In this document: positions 53,190 through 62,275 of the stretch, piece by piece
Layout of the letters: every line of letters begins with the position of its first letter
Position numbering within the stretch: position 1 is the first letter of the stretch
From: Tianweitania sediminis
GTDB lineage: Bacteria; Pseudomonadota; Alphaproteobacteria; Rhizobiales; Rhizobiaceae
Reading direction: 5' to 3'
DNA: 64,000 nucleotides
Assembly (NCBI RefSeq): GCF_017813335.1
Contig: NZ_JAGIYY010000001.1
Location: 1,228,001-1,292,000, forward strand
The notes under the pieces: model-generated
Told to the model about the DNA's origin: nothing
Databases searched by the model: none
What the model saw: the letters and a program-made list of their open reading frames with translations, nothing else
Translations under genes and position numbers: made by a program

Positions 53190-54194
53190 GTGCTTGGTTC
53201 GCGTGGAAAACGCTTCACTGCTTTGTTCATGGGCCTGTTCCTAGCCCTGTCCATGGTTGCCGTCGACCATGCGGAAGCGCGGCGCGGCGGCAGCTTCGGC
53301 AGCCGTGGCATGCGCACGTTCCAGGCCGCTCCCCCGACCCGTACAGCGCCGCAGCAAACAGCACCGGTGCAACGCTCCATGACGCCCGGCACCGCACAAC
53401 AGCCTGGCGCTGCTGCGCGGCAGACCCAGCCGAATGCGGCGCGACCGGGCTTCTTCAACGGCATGGGCGGTTCGCTGATGCGTGGCCTCCTGATCGGCGG
53501 CCTTATCGGCATGCTGCTCGGCCAGGGCTTCGGCGGCCTTGCCGGCTTGTTCGGCCTCCTCGTCCAAGGCCTGCTGATCGGTCTCGTCATTATGCTGGTC
53601 ATCCGCTTCTTCCGTAGCCGCCAGCAGGGCGGTCCGGCTTATGCCGGTGCCGCTTCGGGCGGTCGTTCGGCTGGCGCTTCACCGGATTGGCAACGCAATG
53701 CCGCTCGTGAACAGGCTGGTCGCCCGTTTCAGGTACCCGGCATCGGATCGGGCAGTGGCGCAGCGCGCGCGGCTGCACCGGTGCAAAGCCGTGACCTCCA
53801 GCTCGATGGCAGTGACCTCGACACGTTTGAGCAGCGGTTGAGCGAGGTGCAGGTTGCCTTCACGCGCGAAGACCATGCCGCGCTGCGGCGCCTGCTGACG
53901 CCGGAAATGGTGTCGTATTTCTCGGAAGAGCTAGCCCAGAACGCGCAACGTGGCGTGCGCAACGACGTGTCGGACGTCACGCTTCTGCAGGCGGATATCG
54001 CCGAAAGCTGGAGCGAAGGCAGCGACGATTATGCCACGGCCGCGCTCCGTTACGAGGCGCGCGACCGGATGCTTGATCGCGAAACCGGAGAGATTGTGGA
54101 AGGCGACGATGCGCCGTCCGAAACAACCGAGCTTTGGACGTTTACCCGCAGCCGCGGCGGGGAATGGAAGCTTTCCGCCATTCAGGAGGCGTGA
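53190..54194 (+). CDS. Tim44-like domain membrane protein
   Basis: I use GTG 53190 (VLGSRGKRFTALFMGLFLAL), with GGAGG upstream; 334 residues. A signal or anchor segment ends at DHAEARRGGSFGSRG, the start of a Gly/Pro/Gln-rich linker. Two glycine-rich hydrophobic segments follow (MRGLLIGGLIGMLLGQGFGG; LFGLLVQGLLIGLVIMLVIR). The C-terminal Tim44 domain reads FEQRLSEVQVAFTREDHAAL, YFSEELAQNAQRG and LWTFTRSRGGEWKLSAIQEA. The role in bacteria is not established; it is common in alphaproteobacteria. Confidence 0.88.
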   Translation: MLGSRGKRFTALFMGLFLALSMVAVDHAEARRGGSFGSRGMRTFQAAPPTRTAPQQTAPVQRSMTPGTAQQPGAAARQTQPNAARPGFFNGMGGSLMRGLLIGGLIGMLLGQGFGGLAGLFGLLVQGLLIGLVIMLVIRFFRSRQQGGPAYAGAASGGRSAGASPDWQRNAAREQAGRPFQVPGIGSGSGAARAAAPVQSRDLQLDGSDLDTFEQRLSEVQVAFTREDHAALRRLLTPEMVSYFSEELAQNAQRGVRNDVSDVTLLQADIAESWSEGSDDYATAALRYEARDRMLDRETGEIVEGDDAPSETTELWTFTRSRGGEWKLSAIQEA

Positions 54195-54226
54195 GGGTCG
54201 CTCCCCTGCCAGCTTATTCCTGCCTG

Positions 54227-54251
54227 ATGCCGCCTTCGGGCGGCAATTTCT
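54227..54251 (+). terminator. Terminator after the Tim44-like gene
   Basis: GCCGCC-TTCG-GGCGGC (54229-54244) is a stable stem with a UUCG loop, followed by AATTTCTTT. It lies 33 bases after the stop. The T tract is interrupted. Confidence 0.6.
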
Positions 54252-54395
54252 TTGACCAGCAGACGCTGAGCTCTCGGATTGGTGTGGGTTTGGCGGGGCC
54301 CACCACCGCAAATTCGGGCTGCAATGGGTTGTCGCGCCCTGCCCGGGAGCCATCTGTTCGAAGCGAGCAATGCGAACAGTTTTGGCGAGGCGGAA

Positions 54396-55499
54396 ATGGC
54401 GGAACAGAAAGGGCGGCGACGCAGTCCAGTGGTGGTGATCACCGGTGCGACGGCTGGCGTGGGGCGCGCCGTCGCGCGCGCATATGCTGCCGATGGCGCA
54501 CGCATCGGTCTGATCGCTCGAGGGATCGACGGATTGCAAGCGACGGCGCGCGAGGTGGAGGCGCTCGGCGGAACGCCGCTCATCCTTCAAACTGACGTGG
54601 CCGATCCCGATGCCGTGGAAGCTGCAGCCGCCCGCGCAGAAGCGGAACTTGGGCCGATCGACATTTGGATCAACTCGGCCTTTGCCGGCGTGCTGTCGCG
54701 CTTCATCGACATGTCGCTTGTTGATTACCGCCGCGTCACCGACGTCACCTATCACGGCCAGGTCCATGGCACGATGGCGGCCTTGAAGCGCATGCTGCCG
54801 CGAAACCGTGGCTCGATCGTGCTGGTCGGGTCCGCATTGGCTTATCGTGGCATTCCGCTGCAGGCCGCTTATTGCGGCGCCAAGCACGCGATCCAAGGGT
54901 TCCAGGATTCTCTTCGCTCGGAACTGTTCCACGCCGGCAGCAAGGTGCAGGTGACGATGGTTCAACTGCCGGGGGTCAACACGCCCCAGTTCGACTGGAT
55001 CCGCAACACGCTTCCCAAAAAGGCGAAGCCCGCCAGTCCACCCTATCAGCCGGAGATTGCCGCCAGGGCGATCAAGTTTGCAGCCAAAACCAGGCGCAAG
55101 CAGGTCGTGGTTGGCTTTCCATCCATGCAAGCCATCCTGGGCGACATGGTAGCGTCGCCCTTGCTCGACCGTTACCTGGGCTGGGTCGGCGTTTCGGGCC
55201 AGCAGGATACCGAAGCCAAGTCACCGGACCATCGAAACAATCTGTACGAGCCGGTGCCGGGAGACCACGGCGCGCACGGCCGCTTCGACAACGAGGCGCG
55301 GCGCTCTAGCCCCATGCTGTGGATGACGATGAACCGCAACCTGCTGGCCGTGGCGGCACTGGGGCTCGCTGCCGGCGCGGCGCTTCTCAGCCGCCGCGAT
55401 GATCGGAAAGGTCGACGTCCGCTGGCGCAAGAAGCGGCGCCTTTCCTGACCCGTCTCAAACCTCGGCCTGATCAGCGAAACGCAAAGGAAGCGCTTTGA
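54396..55499 (+). CDS. SDR family oxidoreductase with a C-terminal membrane anchor
   Basis: The 367-residue protein starts at ATG 54396 (MAEQKGRRRSP); upstream extension is not coding. The SDR core has TGATAGVGRAVARAYAADGA at about residues 16-35, NSAFAGVLSRF, catalytic Ser in VGSALAYRG and YCGAKHA (Tyr-x3-Lys). After about residue 265 a non-SDR tail ends in a hydrophobic segment LLAVAALGLAAGAALLSRR and a polar end. This longer group is often called SDR with DUF-like tail; the substrate is unknown. It overlaps the next gene by 4 bases (TTGA). Confidence 0.88.
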   Translation: MAEQKGRRRSPVVVITGATAGVGRAVARAYAADGARIGLIARGIDGLQATAREVEALGGTPLILQTDVADPDAVEAAAARAEAELGPIDIWINSAFAGVLSRFIDMSLVDYRRVTDVTYHGQVHGTMAALKRMLPRNRGSIVLVGSALAYRGIPLQAAYCGAKHAIQGFQDSLRSELFHAGSKVQVTMVQLPGVNTPQFDWIRNTLPKKAKPASPPYQPEIAARAIKFAAKTRRKQVVVGFPSMQAILGDMVASPLLDRYLGWVGVSGQQDTEAKSPDHRNNLYEPVPGDHGAHGRFDNEARRSSPMLWMTMNRNLLAVAALGLAAGAALLSRRDDRKGRRPLAQEAAPFLTRLKPRPDQRNAKEAL

Positions 55500-57100
55500 G
55501 CAAATGGTGGCGACACGGCACGATTTATCAGATCTACCCTCGCTCCTTTCAGGACAGCGACGGGGATGGCATCGGCGACCTCCGAGGCATTCGTCGTCGC
55601 ATCCCATATCTTGCCGAGTTGGGGGTCAATGCCATCTGGCTGTCGCCCATCTTCCAGTCTCCCATGGCAGATTTCGGCTATGACATTTCGGATTACCGGG
55701 CGATCGATCCGATCTTCGGCGACATCGCCGACTTCGATCGCCTGCTTGAGGAAGCACATGATGCCGGACTGAAGCTCCTGCTGGACTTCGTGCCGAACCA
55801 CACCTCCGATCAACATGCCTGGTTCCTCGAAAGCCGATCTAGCCGCGAGAATCCCAAGCGCGACTGGTACATCTGGTGTGATCCGGCGCCGGATGGTGGT
55901 CCGCCCAACAACTGGATCAGCAATTTCGGCGGCCCCGCGTGGACCTTGGACGAGGCAACGGGCCAATACTACTACCACGCATTTTTGAAGCAGCAGCCCG
56001 ACCTCAACTGGCGCAATCCCGAGCTTCGTCGCGCCATGCTCGACACGCTGCGCTTCTGGCTCGACAAGGGCGTTGACGGTTTTCGCGTCGATGTGATCTG
56101 GCACCTGATCAAGGATGACAAGTTCCGCGACAACCCGCCCAATCCATTCTACCGGCCGGGGCAGCCCGACATCGATCGCAACCTGCAGGTCCATTCTGCC
56201 GACCAGGAGGAGGTGCATGAGGTGATCGCCGAGATGCGGTCGGTGATCGACTCTTATCCCGAGCGGCTGCTGATCGGCGAGATATACCTGCCGGTGGAAA
56301 AGCTCATGACCTATTACGGCCGCAGCGGCGAGGGCGTGCACCTGCCGTTCAACTTTCAGCTGATCCAATCGCCCTGGCAGGCGGATGCGCTCGCCAAGCT
56401 CATCGACGACTATGAAGCGGCGCTGCCTGAAGGTGGCTGGCCGAACTGGGTGTTGAGCAATCATGACCAGCCGCGGATCGCGGCCCGCGTCGGAACGGCC
56501 CAGGCGCGGGTTGCCACCATGCTCTTGCTGACGCTGCGCGGAACGCCGACCTTGTATTACGGGGACGAACTTGCAATCGGCAAAGTCGAAATCCCGCCGG
56601 AGCGCATCCGCGATCCTTGGGCGGCAAACGAGCCCAGTGCTGCATTTCTGCGAGACTCATCGCGCACGCCCATGCAGTGGGACGGTTCCGAACATGCCGG
56701 CTTCAGCCAAAGCGAACCTTGGCTCCCCTTGTCCGGCGATTGGCAGCAACGAAACGTGGATGCCGCAGCCGCAGATCCCGACTCCATGCTCGCCTTCACA
56801 CGCAAGCTGCTGCAACTCCGGCAGGAAGAGGACATCCTGCAGGAGGGAAGCTATTCGCTGCTTGTTTCACGCGGCTCCGTTCTGGCGTTTGAGCGAAAGC
56901 TTGAGGGCGAAATCATCGGAGTTGTCCTCAATCTTTCAGCCGAACCGACTGAGGTCGACTTGCCGCCCCAACTTGCGGCCGGAACGCTGCTGATTGCAGC
57001 TCAGGCCGCTGATGCTCCACAGGAGCTTGCCCGTACGGTGACGCTCGCGGGCGACCAGGGTCTCGTGATCCGCGCCGCCAAGGAGGAAATCCGTTCATGA
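55496..57100 (+). CDS. Alpha-glucosidase / oligo-1,6-glucosidase-like GH13 enzyme
   Basis: The 534-residue protein starts at TTG 55496, four bases inside the SDR gene, with AAAGGAAG upstream. GH13 motifs in order: YQIYPRSFQDSDGDGIGDLR, region I DFVPNHTSDQHAWF, nucleophile in DGFRVDVIWHL, acid/base in LLIGEIYLP and region IV VLSNHDQPRI. The first residues and QPDLNWRNPELRRAMLD resemble GH13_23 alpha-glucosidases. It should hydrolyse or transfer alpha-glucosides in the cytosol (no signal peptide). It overlaps the next GH13 gene by 4 bases. Confidence 0.9.
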   Translation: MSKWWRHGTIYQIYPRSFQDSDGDGIGDLRGIRRRIPYLAELGVNAIWLSPIFQSPMADFGYDISDYRAIDPIFGDIADFDRLLEEAHDAGLKLLLDFVPNHTSDQHAWFLESRSSRENPKRDWYIWCDPAPDGGPPNNWISNFGGPAWTLDEATGQYYYHAFLKQQPDLNWRNPELRRAMLDTLRFWLDKGVDGFRVDVIWHLIKDDKFRDNPPNPFYRPGQPDIDRNLQVHSADQEEVHEVIAEMRSVIDSYPERLLIGEIYLPVEKLMTYYGRSGEGVHLPFNFQLIQSPWQADALAKLIDDYEAALPEGGWPNWVLSNHDQPRIAARVGTAQARVATMLLLTLRGTPTLYYGDELAIGKVEIPPERIRDPWAANEPSAAFLRDSSRTPMQWDGSEHAGFSQSEPWLPLSGDWQQRNVDAAAADPDSMLAFTRKLLQLRQEEDILQEGSYSLLVSRGSVLAFERKLEGEIIGVVLNLSAEPTEVDLPPQLAAGTLLIAAQAADAPQELARTVTLAGDQGLVIRAAKEEIRS

Positions 57101-58764
57101 TCCGCGACCTCTGGTACAAGAACGCCATCATCTACTCGATGTCGCTGGACAGTTTTCTGGATTCCGACGGCGATGGAGTCGGCGACTTCCACGGCGCCAT
57201 GAGGCGACTCGATTACCTGCAGGGATTGGGTGTCACCGCCGTCTGGCTCGCTCCCTTTCAACCATCGCCCAAGCGCGACCACGGCTACGACATCGCGGAT
57301 TATTATGGCGTCGATCCCCGCTACGGCACACTGGGCGACTTCGTCGAGTTTACGCGCGCCTGTCATCAGCGCGGCATCCGCGTGATGATGGACCTTGTGG
57401 TAAACCATACATCCGACGAGCATCCGTGGTTTCAAACAGCCATTGCCGATCCGAAAAGTCCTTATCGCGACTTCTATATCTGGGCCGACGAGAAGCCGAA
57501 GGACGCGCACAAGGGGGTGATCTTTCCGGGTGTTCAGGAATCCACCTGGACCTTCAGCAAGAAAGCCAAATCCTGGTACTTTCACCGCTTCTTTCACTTC
57601 CAGCCTGACCTCAACATCGCGAACCCGGCTGTCCAGCAGGAGATCCTCAAGATCGTCGGCTTCTGGCTGGAACTCGGGGTGTCCGGCTTCCGCATCGACG
57701 CCGTGCCGTTCCTGATCGCGCGCGAAGGCATCAACGTCGAAGACCCGGAACCGGCCTATGGTTTCCTGCGGGAACTGCGCGCCTTCGCGCAATGGCGACG
57801 GGGCGATGCTGTTTTGCTGGCGGAAGCGAACATCCCGGTTCAGGAAGCGCAGCACTATTTCGGCGACTCCGGTGATCGCCTCCACATGATCTTCAACTTC
57901 CCGGTAAACCAGGCGCTGTTTTATGCGCTGGCGACAGCGGACAGCAGGCCCTTGCGCAAGGCGCTGGAAGCGTCGCATGTCAACTTGCAGACCGCGCAAT
58001 GGGCGAACTTCCTGCGCAATCACGATGAACTCGACATTGGCGCCTTGCCGGACGACCAGAAGGCTGCCGTGTTTGAAGCCTTCGGTCCTGAGCCAGACAT
58101 GCAACTCTACGGCCGCGGCATCCGCCGGAGACTTGCACCGATGCTCAGCGGCGACGGGCGGCGCCTGCGGCTGGCCGTCAGCCTGATGATGACGCTCCCC
58201 GGAACACCCGTGCTGCGCTATGGCGACGAGATCGGAATGGGCGATGATCTGAGCCAGCCCGAGCGGGATGCCGCGCGCACCCCCATGCAATGGTCCAACG
58301 AGAAAAATGCAGGTTTCAGTGCTGGCGACGAGCTTCAGCGACCGGTGATCGAGGGCGGGCCGTTTGGCTACTGCGATGTCAATGTCGCAAAGCAGCGGGC
58401 GGAGGAGGACTCGCTCCTCAACTGGACGGAGCGCACCATTCGCTTGCGCAAGGAAGTGCCGGAGGTCGGCTGGGGCGACTACGTGGTGTTTGAAACAGAC
58501 CCTCAGATCGTGGCGATGCGCTATGACTGGCACGAAAGCGCTACGGTTTTCGTCCATAATCTGTCCGACACGCGCCGCGAGTTGATGCTCGACGTGCGGG
58601 CGAAGGACGAGCCGCAGAGAACCATGGTTTGTTTCCAAACCGATGTGGCCAGCGAGCCCGACGAGAAGGGCCTGCATCGCCTGGTGCTGGATCCTTACGG
58701 CTATTATTGGTTCCGTCTTGGCGGACTGGACACCCTCGCCACGCACCGGCCTAAAGGCGCCTAG
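57097..58764 (+). CDS. Trehalose synthase-like GH13 alpha-amylase family protein
   Basis: The 555-residue protein from ATG 57097 reads LWYKNAIIYSMSLDSFLDSD, LPFYPSP-equivalent APFQPSPKRDHGYDIADYYG, MDLVVNHTSDEHPWFQ, KSWYFHRFFHFQPDLNIANP, the nucleophile in GFRIDAVPFL, the acid in VLLAEANIP and FLRNHDELDI. These resemble TreS (GH13_16), which interconverts maltose and trehalose. Text after residue 440 forms a beta-sandwich end (VFVHNLSDTRRELMLDV). There is no attached maltokinase domain. With the upstream glycosidase and SDR it forms a three-gene operon for alpha-glucoside or trehalose turnover. Confidence 0.87.
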   Translation: MIRDLWYKNAIIYSMSLDSFLDSDGDGVGDFHGAMRRLDYLQGLGVTAVWLAPFQPSPKRDHGYDIADYYGVDPRYGTLGDFVEFTRACHQRGIRVMMDLVVNHTSDEHPWFQTAIADPKSPYRDFYIWADEKPKDAHKGVIFPGVQESTWTFSKKAKSWYFHRFFHFQPDLNIANPAVQQEILKIVGFWLELGVSGFRIDAVPFLIAREGINVEDPEPAYGFLRELRAFAQWRRGDAVLLAEANIPVQEAQHYFGDSGDRLHMIFNFPVNQALFYALATADSRPLRKALEASHVNLQTAQWANFLRNHDELDIGALPDDQKAAVFEAFGPEPDMQLYGRGIRRRLAPMLSGDGRRLRLAVSLMMTLPGTPVLRYGDEIGMGDDLSQPERDAARTPMQWSNEKNAGFSAGDELQRPVIEGGPFGYCDVNVAKQRAEEDSLLNWTERTIRLRKEVPEVGWGDYVVFETDPQIVAMRYDWHESATVFVHNLSDTRRELMLDVRAKDEPQRTMVCFQTDVASEPDEKGLHRLVLDPYGYYWFRLGGLDTLATHRPKGA

Positions 58765-59125
58765 GACAGGTCAAGCCAATTGCCGCCGTGCCGCTCGAGG
58801 GACTGCGACCCTCCTCTTTATACGTTGACGATCATCCAAGGAGCTTCTGCCCCTTTGCAGGTGACGCCTGCAACGATCGCGGCTGCGCAGATCTTCGAAA
58901 GGAACATCAAAGATGATGATGTTTCTAAATCAATATTGGCTATCACGTTCTCAGTGAGCTCATGATTGGATGAGCTACTTCAATAATGTAGATGCTCACG
59001 CACGCTCATGAAATGAAATAATTCGGGAACAAAAGCCGCCTGCAATTATTGGGGAGGGGAGGCGGTTGGCAAACGGTCACCGCATCAATCATCCAGATCA
59101 GATCACTTGAATGGAGGCTTATTCC
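58765..59125. other. Intergenic region upstream of the PRC-barrel gene
   Basis: No gene is seen in 361 bases. It contains imperfect dyads at 58901-58925 (GGAACATCA...TGATGTTTC, 8 of 9) and at about 58952-58979 (GTGAGCTCAT...ATGAGCTAC). An EcfG-like promoter lies at 59026-59050. The AT content is higher than in the flanking genes. The small frame 58780-58965 has no RBS or protein character. Confidence 0.5.
59026..59050 (+). promoter_or_regulatory. EcfG-like promoter of the PRC-barrel gene
   Basis: GGAAC (59026-59030), 16 bases, TATT (59047-59050) matches the -35 and the TT of the -10 (GGAAC-N18-TT as in rhizobial RpoE2). It lies 76 bases before the ATG. Confidence 0.42.
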
Positions 59126-60409
59126 ATGAAAACGATGTATGTTGCAGCTTTGATGGCTACCACTGCTCTTGCGCCGGCTAGCGCGTTTGCGCAACAACAG
59201 CCCGCCACGGGGACACAGCCCGCTGCGGCAACTCAGACTAATGGCGCTGGCCAGCAGAACGCTGCTTACCGCCAGGTTCAGCAGCAGGTTCGGCAGGCCC
59301 GCGAAGCACTCGACGCCAACGATATGGACCGCGGCCGTCAAGTTCTTCAGCAGGCCCAGCGCAACGTCGAGCAGCAGACACAGAATCAGCAGAATCAAAC
59401 GCTTGTGGTTTTCGTTGAGCCACTGCGAGCAGCCGTACTTGCCTTTGAACAGCAGGACGCCGAGGGTGCACGCCGAGCGCTTGATCGTATTGATCAGCAG
59501 GTGGCTCAGCGTCAGCAGACCGGCGGCGCCGATGTTGTTGTCGAGCAGAATGCCGCAGCCATTCAGGTTGAGGTGCCGGAGCCCGATGTCACCGTTCGCC
59601 AGGCCAATCCGCGCGTCAGCGTGAACCAGGCGCAGCCGGAAATCATGGTGCATCAGCCGGCGCCGATCGTGACTGTGGAAATCCCGCAGCCGCAGATCAC
59701 CGTGCGCATGCCGCAGCCGCAGGTTGATGTCAGCCAGGCGCAGCCGGAAGTTCTGGTGGAGCAGGGCGAGCCGCAGGTTCGCGTCAGCGACAGCCAGCCG
59801 CAGGTTCGCACCCAGGCAAGCGATACCGAGGCTAATGTCCAGATTCAGCGCTCCGGCCAGCCGGTTGTGCAGATCCAGGAAAATGAACAGCAGGCACGCA
59901 TCCAGTACACGGCCGAAGAAGCGCAGGTTCGCGTCAACCGTGCCGAAGGTGAGCCGGAAGTTCGTTTCGAGGAAGGGCAGCAGGCGGCAGCTCAGCGCGC
60001 TGAGGGACAACCTGCTCCTTCGAACGAGGAAACGGCAGCTGTTTCTCAGCGCCAGCCGCGAGAAGGTGCCAATGAAGCCGTCGGATCCGCTTCCTCACGG
60101 GACGTTGCCCTGACCGTCAACGACATCAAGAACTACGATATCGTGGGCGCCAACGGCAACAACCTCGGCGACATCGAGGACGTGGTCACCGTGAATAACC
60201 GCCTTTATGCAGTTGTGACGTCGGGCGGTTTCCTCGGACTTGGTCAGGACCGTGCAGCGGTTCCGTTGTCCTCGCTTTATGTGACGGATCAGGAAACCCT
60301 CTTGGCTCCGAACGTCACAGAGCGTCAGATCGACGGCATGGCCAACTTCCCGGTTGACCGCTACGAGGCGCTGCCGGATGAGCATCCGGTGACACTCGGC
60401 GCGCAGTAA
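59126..60409 (+). CDS. Exported PRC-barrel protein with a Gln-Pro-rich repeat region
   Basis: The 427-residue protein starts at the ATG at 59126 with GGAGG nine bases upstream. A signal peptide ends ASAFAQQQ. Residues about 25-110 are a Gln/Asn-rich helical region (NAAYRQVQQQVRQAREALDA). Residues 150-232 carry about nine 9-10 residue units of the form QPxVxVxxx (VPEPDVTVRQ, QPQITVRMP, QPQVDVSQA, QPEVLVEQG). A spacer rich in Gln and Glu leads to a C-terminal PRC-barrel at about 325-400 (NYDIVGANGNNLGDIEDVVT, LYAVVTSGGFLGLGQDRAAV). The repeat may form beta-strands. Function is unknown; an envelope stress role fits the EcfG-like promoter. Confidence 0.88.
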   Translation: MKTMYVAALMATTALAPASAFAQQQPATGTQPAAATQTNGAGQQNAAYRQVQQQVRQAREALDANDMDRGRQVLQQAQRNVEQQTQNQQNQTLVVFVEPLRAAVLAFEQQDAEGARRALDRIDQQVAQRQQTGGADVVVEQNAAAIQVEVPEPDVTVRQANPRVSVNQAQPEIMVHQPAPIVTVEIPQPQITVRMPQPQVDVSQAQPEVLVEQGEPQVRVSDSQPQVRTQASDTEANVQIQRSGQPVVQIQENEQQARIQYTAEEAQVRVNRAEGEPEVRFEEGQQAAAQRAEGQPAPSNEETAAVSQRQPREGANEAVGSASSRDVALTVNDIKNYDIVGANGNNLGDIEDVVTVNNRLYAVVTSGGFLGLGQDRAAVPLSSLYVTDQETLLAPNVTERQIDGMANFPVDRYEALPDEHPVTLGAQ

Positions 60410-60433
60410 GCGCCGAAGTGACAATCACGAAAT

Positions 60434-60470
60434 AAAGGAACGGCCGGTCGTTGACCGGCCGTTCCTTTTT
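60434..60470. terminator. Bidirectional terminator between the PRC-barrel gene and thiY
   Basis: A perfect 16-base stem (60434-60449 with 60453-60468) closes a GTT loop. T runs follow on both strands, suiting the convergent genes. Confidence 0.93.
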
Positions 60471-60485
60471 CGAGCTCTCAGATCG

Positions 60486-61502
60486 TCAGCCAGCGGCAAA
60501 GAACTCGTTGGTGAACCAGTCAGAGAAGGTGGGCTCTGCGGCCAGCGGCCGTCCATCCGCATCGAGCAGAATCCCGGCCGAAAACAAGAACGCACCCATG
60601 GCCTCGAACTTGGCGGAGTCGATTTCGCCAACCGTGCCGTCGGCGCGGGCAAGATAATCACCCTCCACCAAAGCCTTCAAGGACGCGCGGACCAGCGCTG
60701 GATCCGTGAACATGTCCTTGTTGGCATTCACGAGAATCGCGGCGGCTTCCTCCTGGTTGTCGACCGCGAAAGCATAGCCGCGCCGGGTTGCCTGAATGAA
60801 AGCCGAAGCTTGCTTCGGGTTCGCCTCGAGGTAATCCGGGCTCGATGCAAGAAAGGTCGTGTGCTGGTCTGGCACTCCGAAGTCGGCGTAGCGGAAGGCG
60901 CGCTGCGGCCGACCTTCAAGTTCCGCCTTGACCCCTTCCCAGGTGTAGACCTCCAAGGTGAAGTCGATCGCCCGGTTGGCAAGCGCCTCGTAGGCGGAGG
61001 TGCCGAGTGTCACGGTTTCGAAGTTGCCTTTCCCGCCATCGTTGCGGATCAGCGACGTAATCAGAGCCTTTTCCCAATTGCTGCCGAAGCCGCCATAGGT
61101 GAGGCCGTCAAGATCCTTTGGGCTCTGGATGTCAGAGCGGTCGGCATTGAAGACGAGGCGCCCCGTTTCGGTTTGCACCACTGCATAGACCGCCTTCAGG
61201 TCTGCACCGGCTGCTTTTTGCGTAAAAAATCCGAGTGCGCCCGTGACGCCGAAATCGGCGATGCCGTTGCTGATCAGGGCCCCTGCGCTGGTGTCGCCGT
61301 ATGGCAGGATCTCTACATCAAGACCTGCTTCGGCATAGAAGCCCTTGTCTCGGGCAACGAACAGGCCGATGTGGTTGGTGTTTGGGGTCCAATCCAGCGC
61401 AACCTTCACCGGGCTGCCTTGTTGCGCTCTTACGGGGATCGTCCAGGATGCGGTCGCGGCCAAGCCGAGCATCAGCGCCGTGCGACGGTTCAGTGAGGTC
61501 AT
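60486..61502 (-). CDS. thiY: Thiamine-pyrimidine-type ABC substrate-binding protein (ThiY/NMT1-like)
   Basis: The 338-residue protein starts at the ATG at 61500-61502, overlapping the ATPase stop by 4 bases. The signal peptide reads SLNRRTALMLGLAATASWTI with cleavage near VRAQQ. The NMT1/THI5-like domain shows KVALDWTPNTNHIGLFVARD, GFYAEAGLDVEILPYGDTSA, ADFGVTGALGFFTQKAAGAD and GLTYGGFGSNWEKALI. It binds a thiamine precursor such as formylaminopyrimidine or HMP in the periplasm. It is the last gene of the TPP-riboswitch operon. Confidence 0.9.
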   Translation of the reverse strand: MTSLNRRTALMLGLAATASWTIPVRAQQGSPVKVALDWTPNTNHIGLFVARDKGFYAEAGLDVEILPYGDTSAGALISNGIADFGVTGALGFFTQKAAGADLKAVYAVVQTETGRLVFNADRSDIQSPKDLDGLTYGGFGSNWEKALITSLIRNDGGKGNFETVTLGTSAYEALANRAIDFTLEVYTWEGVKAELEGRPQRAFRYADFGVPDQHTTFLASSPDYLEANPKQASAFIQATRRGYAFAVDNQEEAAAILVNANKDMFTDPALVRASLKALVEGDYLARADGTVGEIDSAKFEAMGAFLFSAGILLDADGRPLAAEPTFSDWFTNEFFAAG

Positions 61503-62275
61503 GAGCTTTGTTCTCCGGCAGGTTCGGGGGTCAAAAGGGTGGCGAGCACCATCGCCTCGATCCGGCTCGCTTCCTCCAGCCTCGATGAAGAAGCGTCGCG
61601 CGGGCGGGGCAACGGCACATGAAATTCGTGCAGAACACGCGCAGGGCGCGGCGACAGCACATAGATGCGGTCCGACAGGAACACGGCTTCCCGAACATCG
61701 TGGGTGACCAGAAGCGCCGTCCAGCGATGACGCTTCCACATGGTTTGGAGCCAGCGCTGCATGGCCGCGCGGGTGAGGGCATCCAGGGCGCCGAATGGCT
61801 CATCGAGCAGCAGCATGTCGCGATCCTGCACAATCGTGCGCAGAAGAGCGGCCCGCTGACGCATGCCGCCCGAAAGCTGGGCAGGGTAGTGACGTTCAAA
61901 GCCCTGGAGCCCGAATTCCGCGAAAAGCGGCGCGACCTTGGCTCGCGCTGCGCGGCGATCCATGCCCTGCACTTCGAGCCCTAGCGTCGTGTTGTCGAGG
62001 ATGCGCCGCCAGGGCATCAGCGCATCCCGTTGCGGCATGAAAGCGAAGCGAGCCGTTCCATTGTGCAGGGGTGCGCGATCGAAGTGGATCGTGCCGCCAT
62101 CGGGTCTGATGCCGCCGATCAGGAGTTGAAACAGCGTCGACTTGCCGGCCCCCGAAGGGCCGAGGATGGACACAAACTCTCCTTCGTGGACCTGGAGATC
62201 GACGCCGGCCAGGACTTCCGTTTCACCGAAGGCTTTCTGAACGCCTCGGAGTTGCAGGCGAGCCGCCGCGGTCAT
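61499..62275 (-). CDS. thiZ: Thiamine-precursor ABC transporter ATP-binding protein
   Basis: The 258-residue protein from ATG 62273-62275 has Walker A GPSGAGKSTLF near residue 40, the Q-loop FMPQRDALMPW, the signature LSGGMRQRAALLRTIV, Walker B MLLLDEPFGALD and VTHDVREAVFLSDRIYVLS. It resembles SsuB/TauB/ThiZ ATPases. It overlaps the permease and the binding-protein genes by 4 bases each, so the three are coupled. Confidence 0.92.
   Translation of the reverse strand: MTAAARLQLRGVQKAFGETEVLAGVDLQVHEGEFVSILGPSGAGKSTLFQLLIGGIRPDGGTIHFDRAPLHNGTARFAFMPQRDALMPWRRILDNTTLGLEVQGMDRRAARAKVAPLFAEFGLQGFERHYPAQLSGGMRQRAALLRTIVQDRDMLLLDEPFGALDALTRAAMQRWLQTMWKRHRWTALLVTHDVREAVFLSDRIYVLSPRPARVLHEFHVPLPRPRDASSSRLEEASRIEAMVLATLLTPEPAGEQSS

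Noticed and set aside
58780-58965. A 61-codon frame between the TreS-like and PRC-barrel genes
   Set aside because: No ribosome site, no protein-like composition, and it spans dyad structures.
59575-59822. Tandem repeats that could be taken for a CRISPR array or minisatellite
   Set aside because: The repeats are inexact at DNA level, stay in frame and encode QPxVxV units of an exported protein; there are no cas genes.
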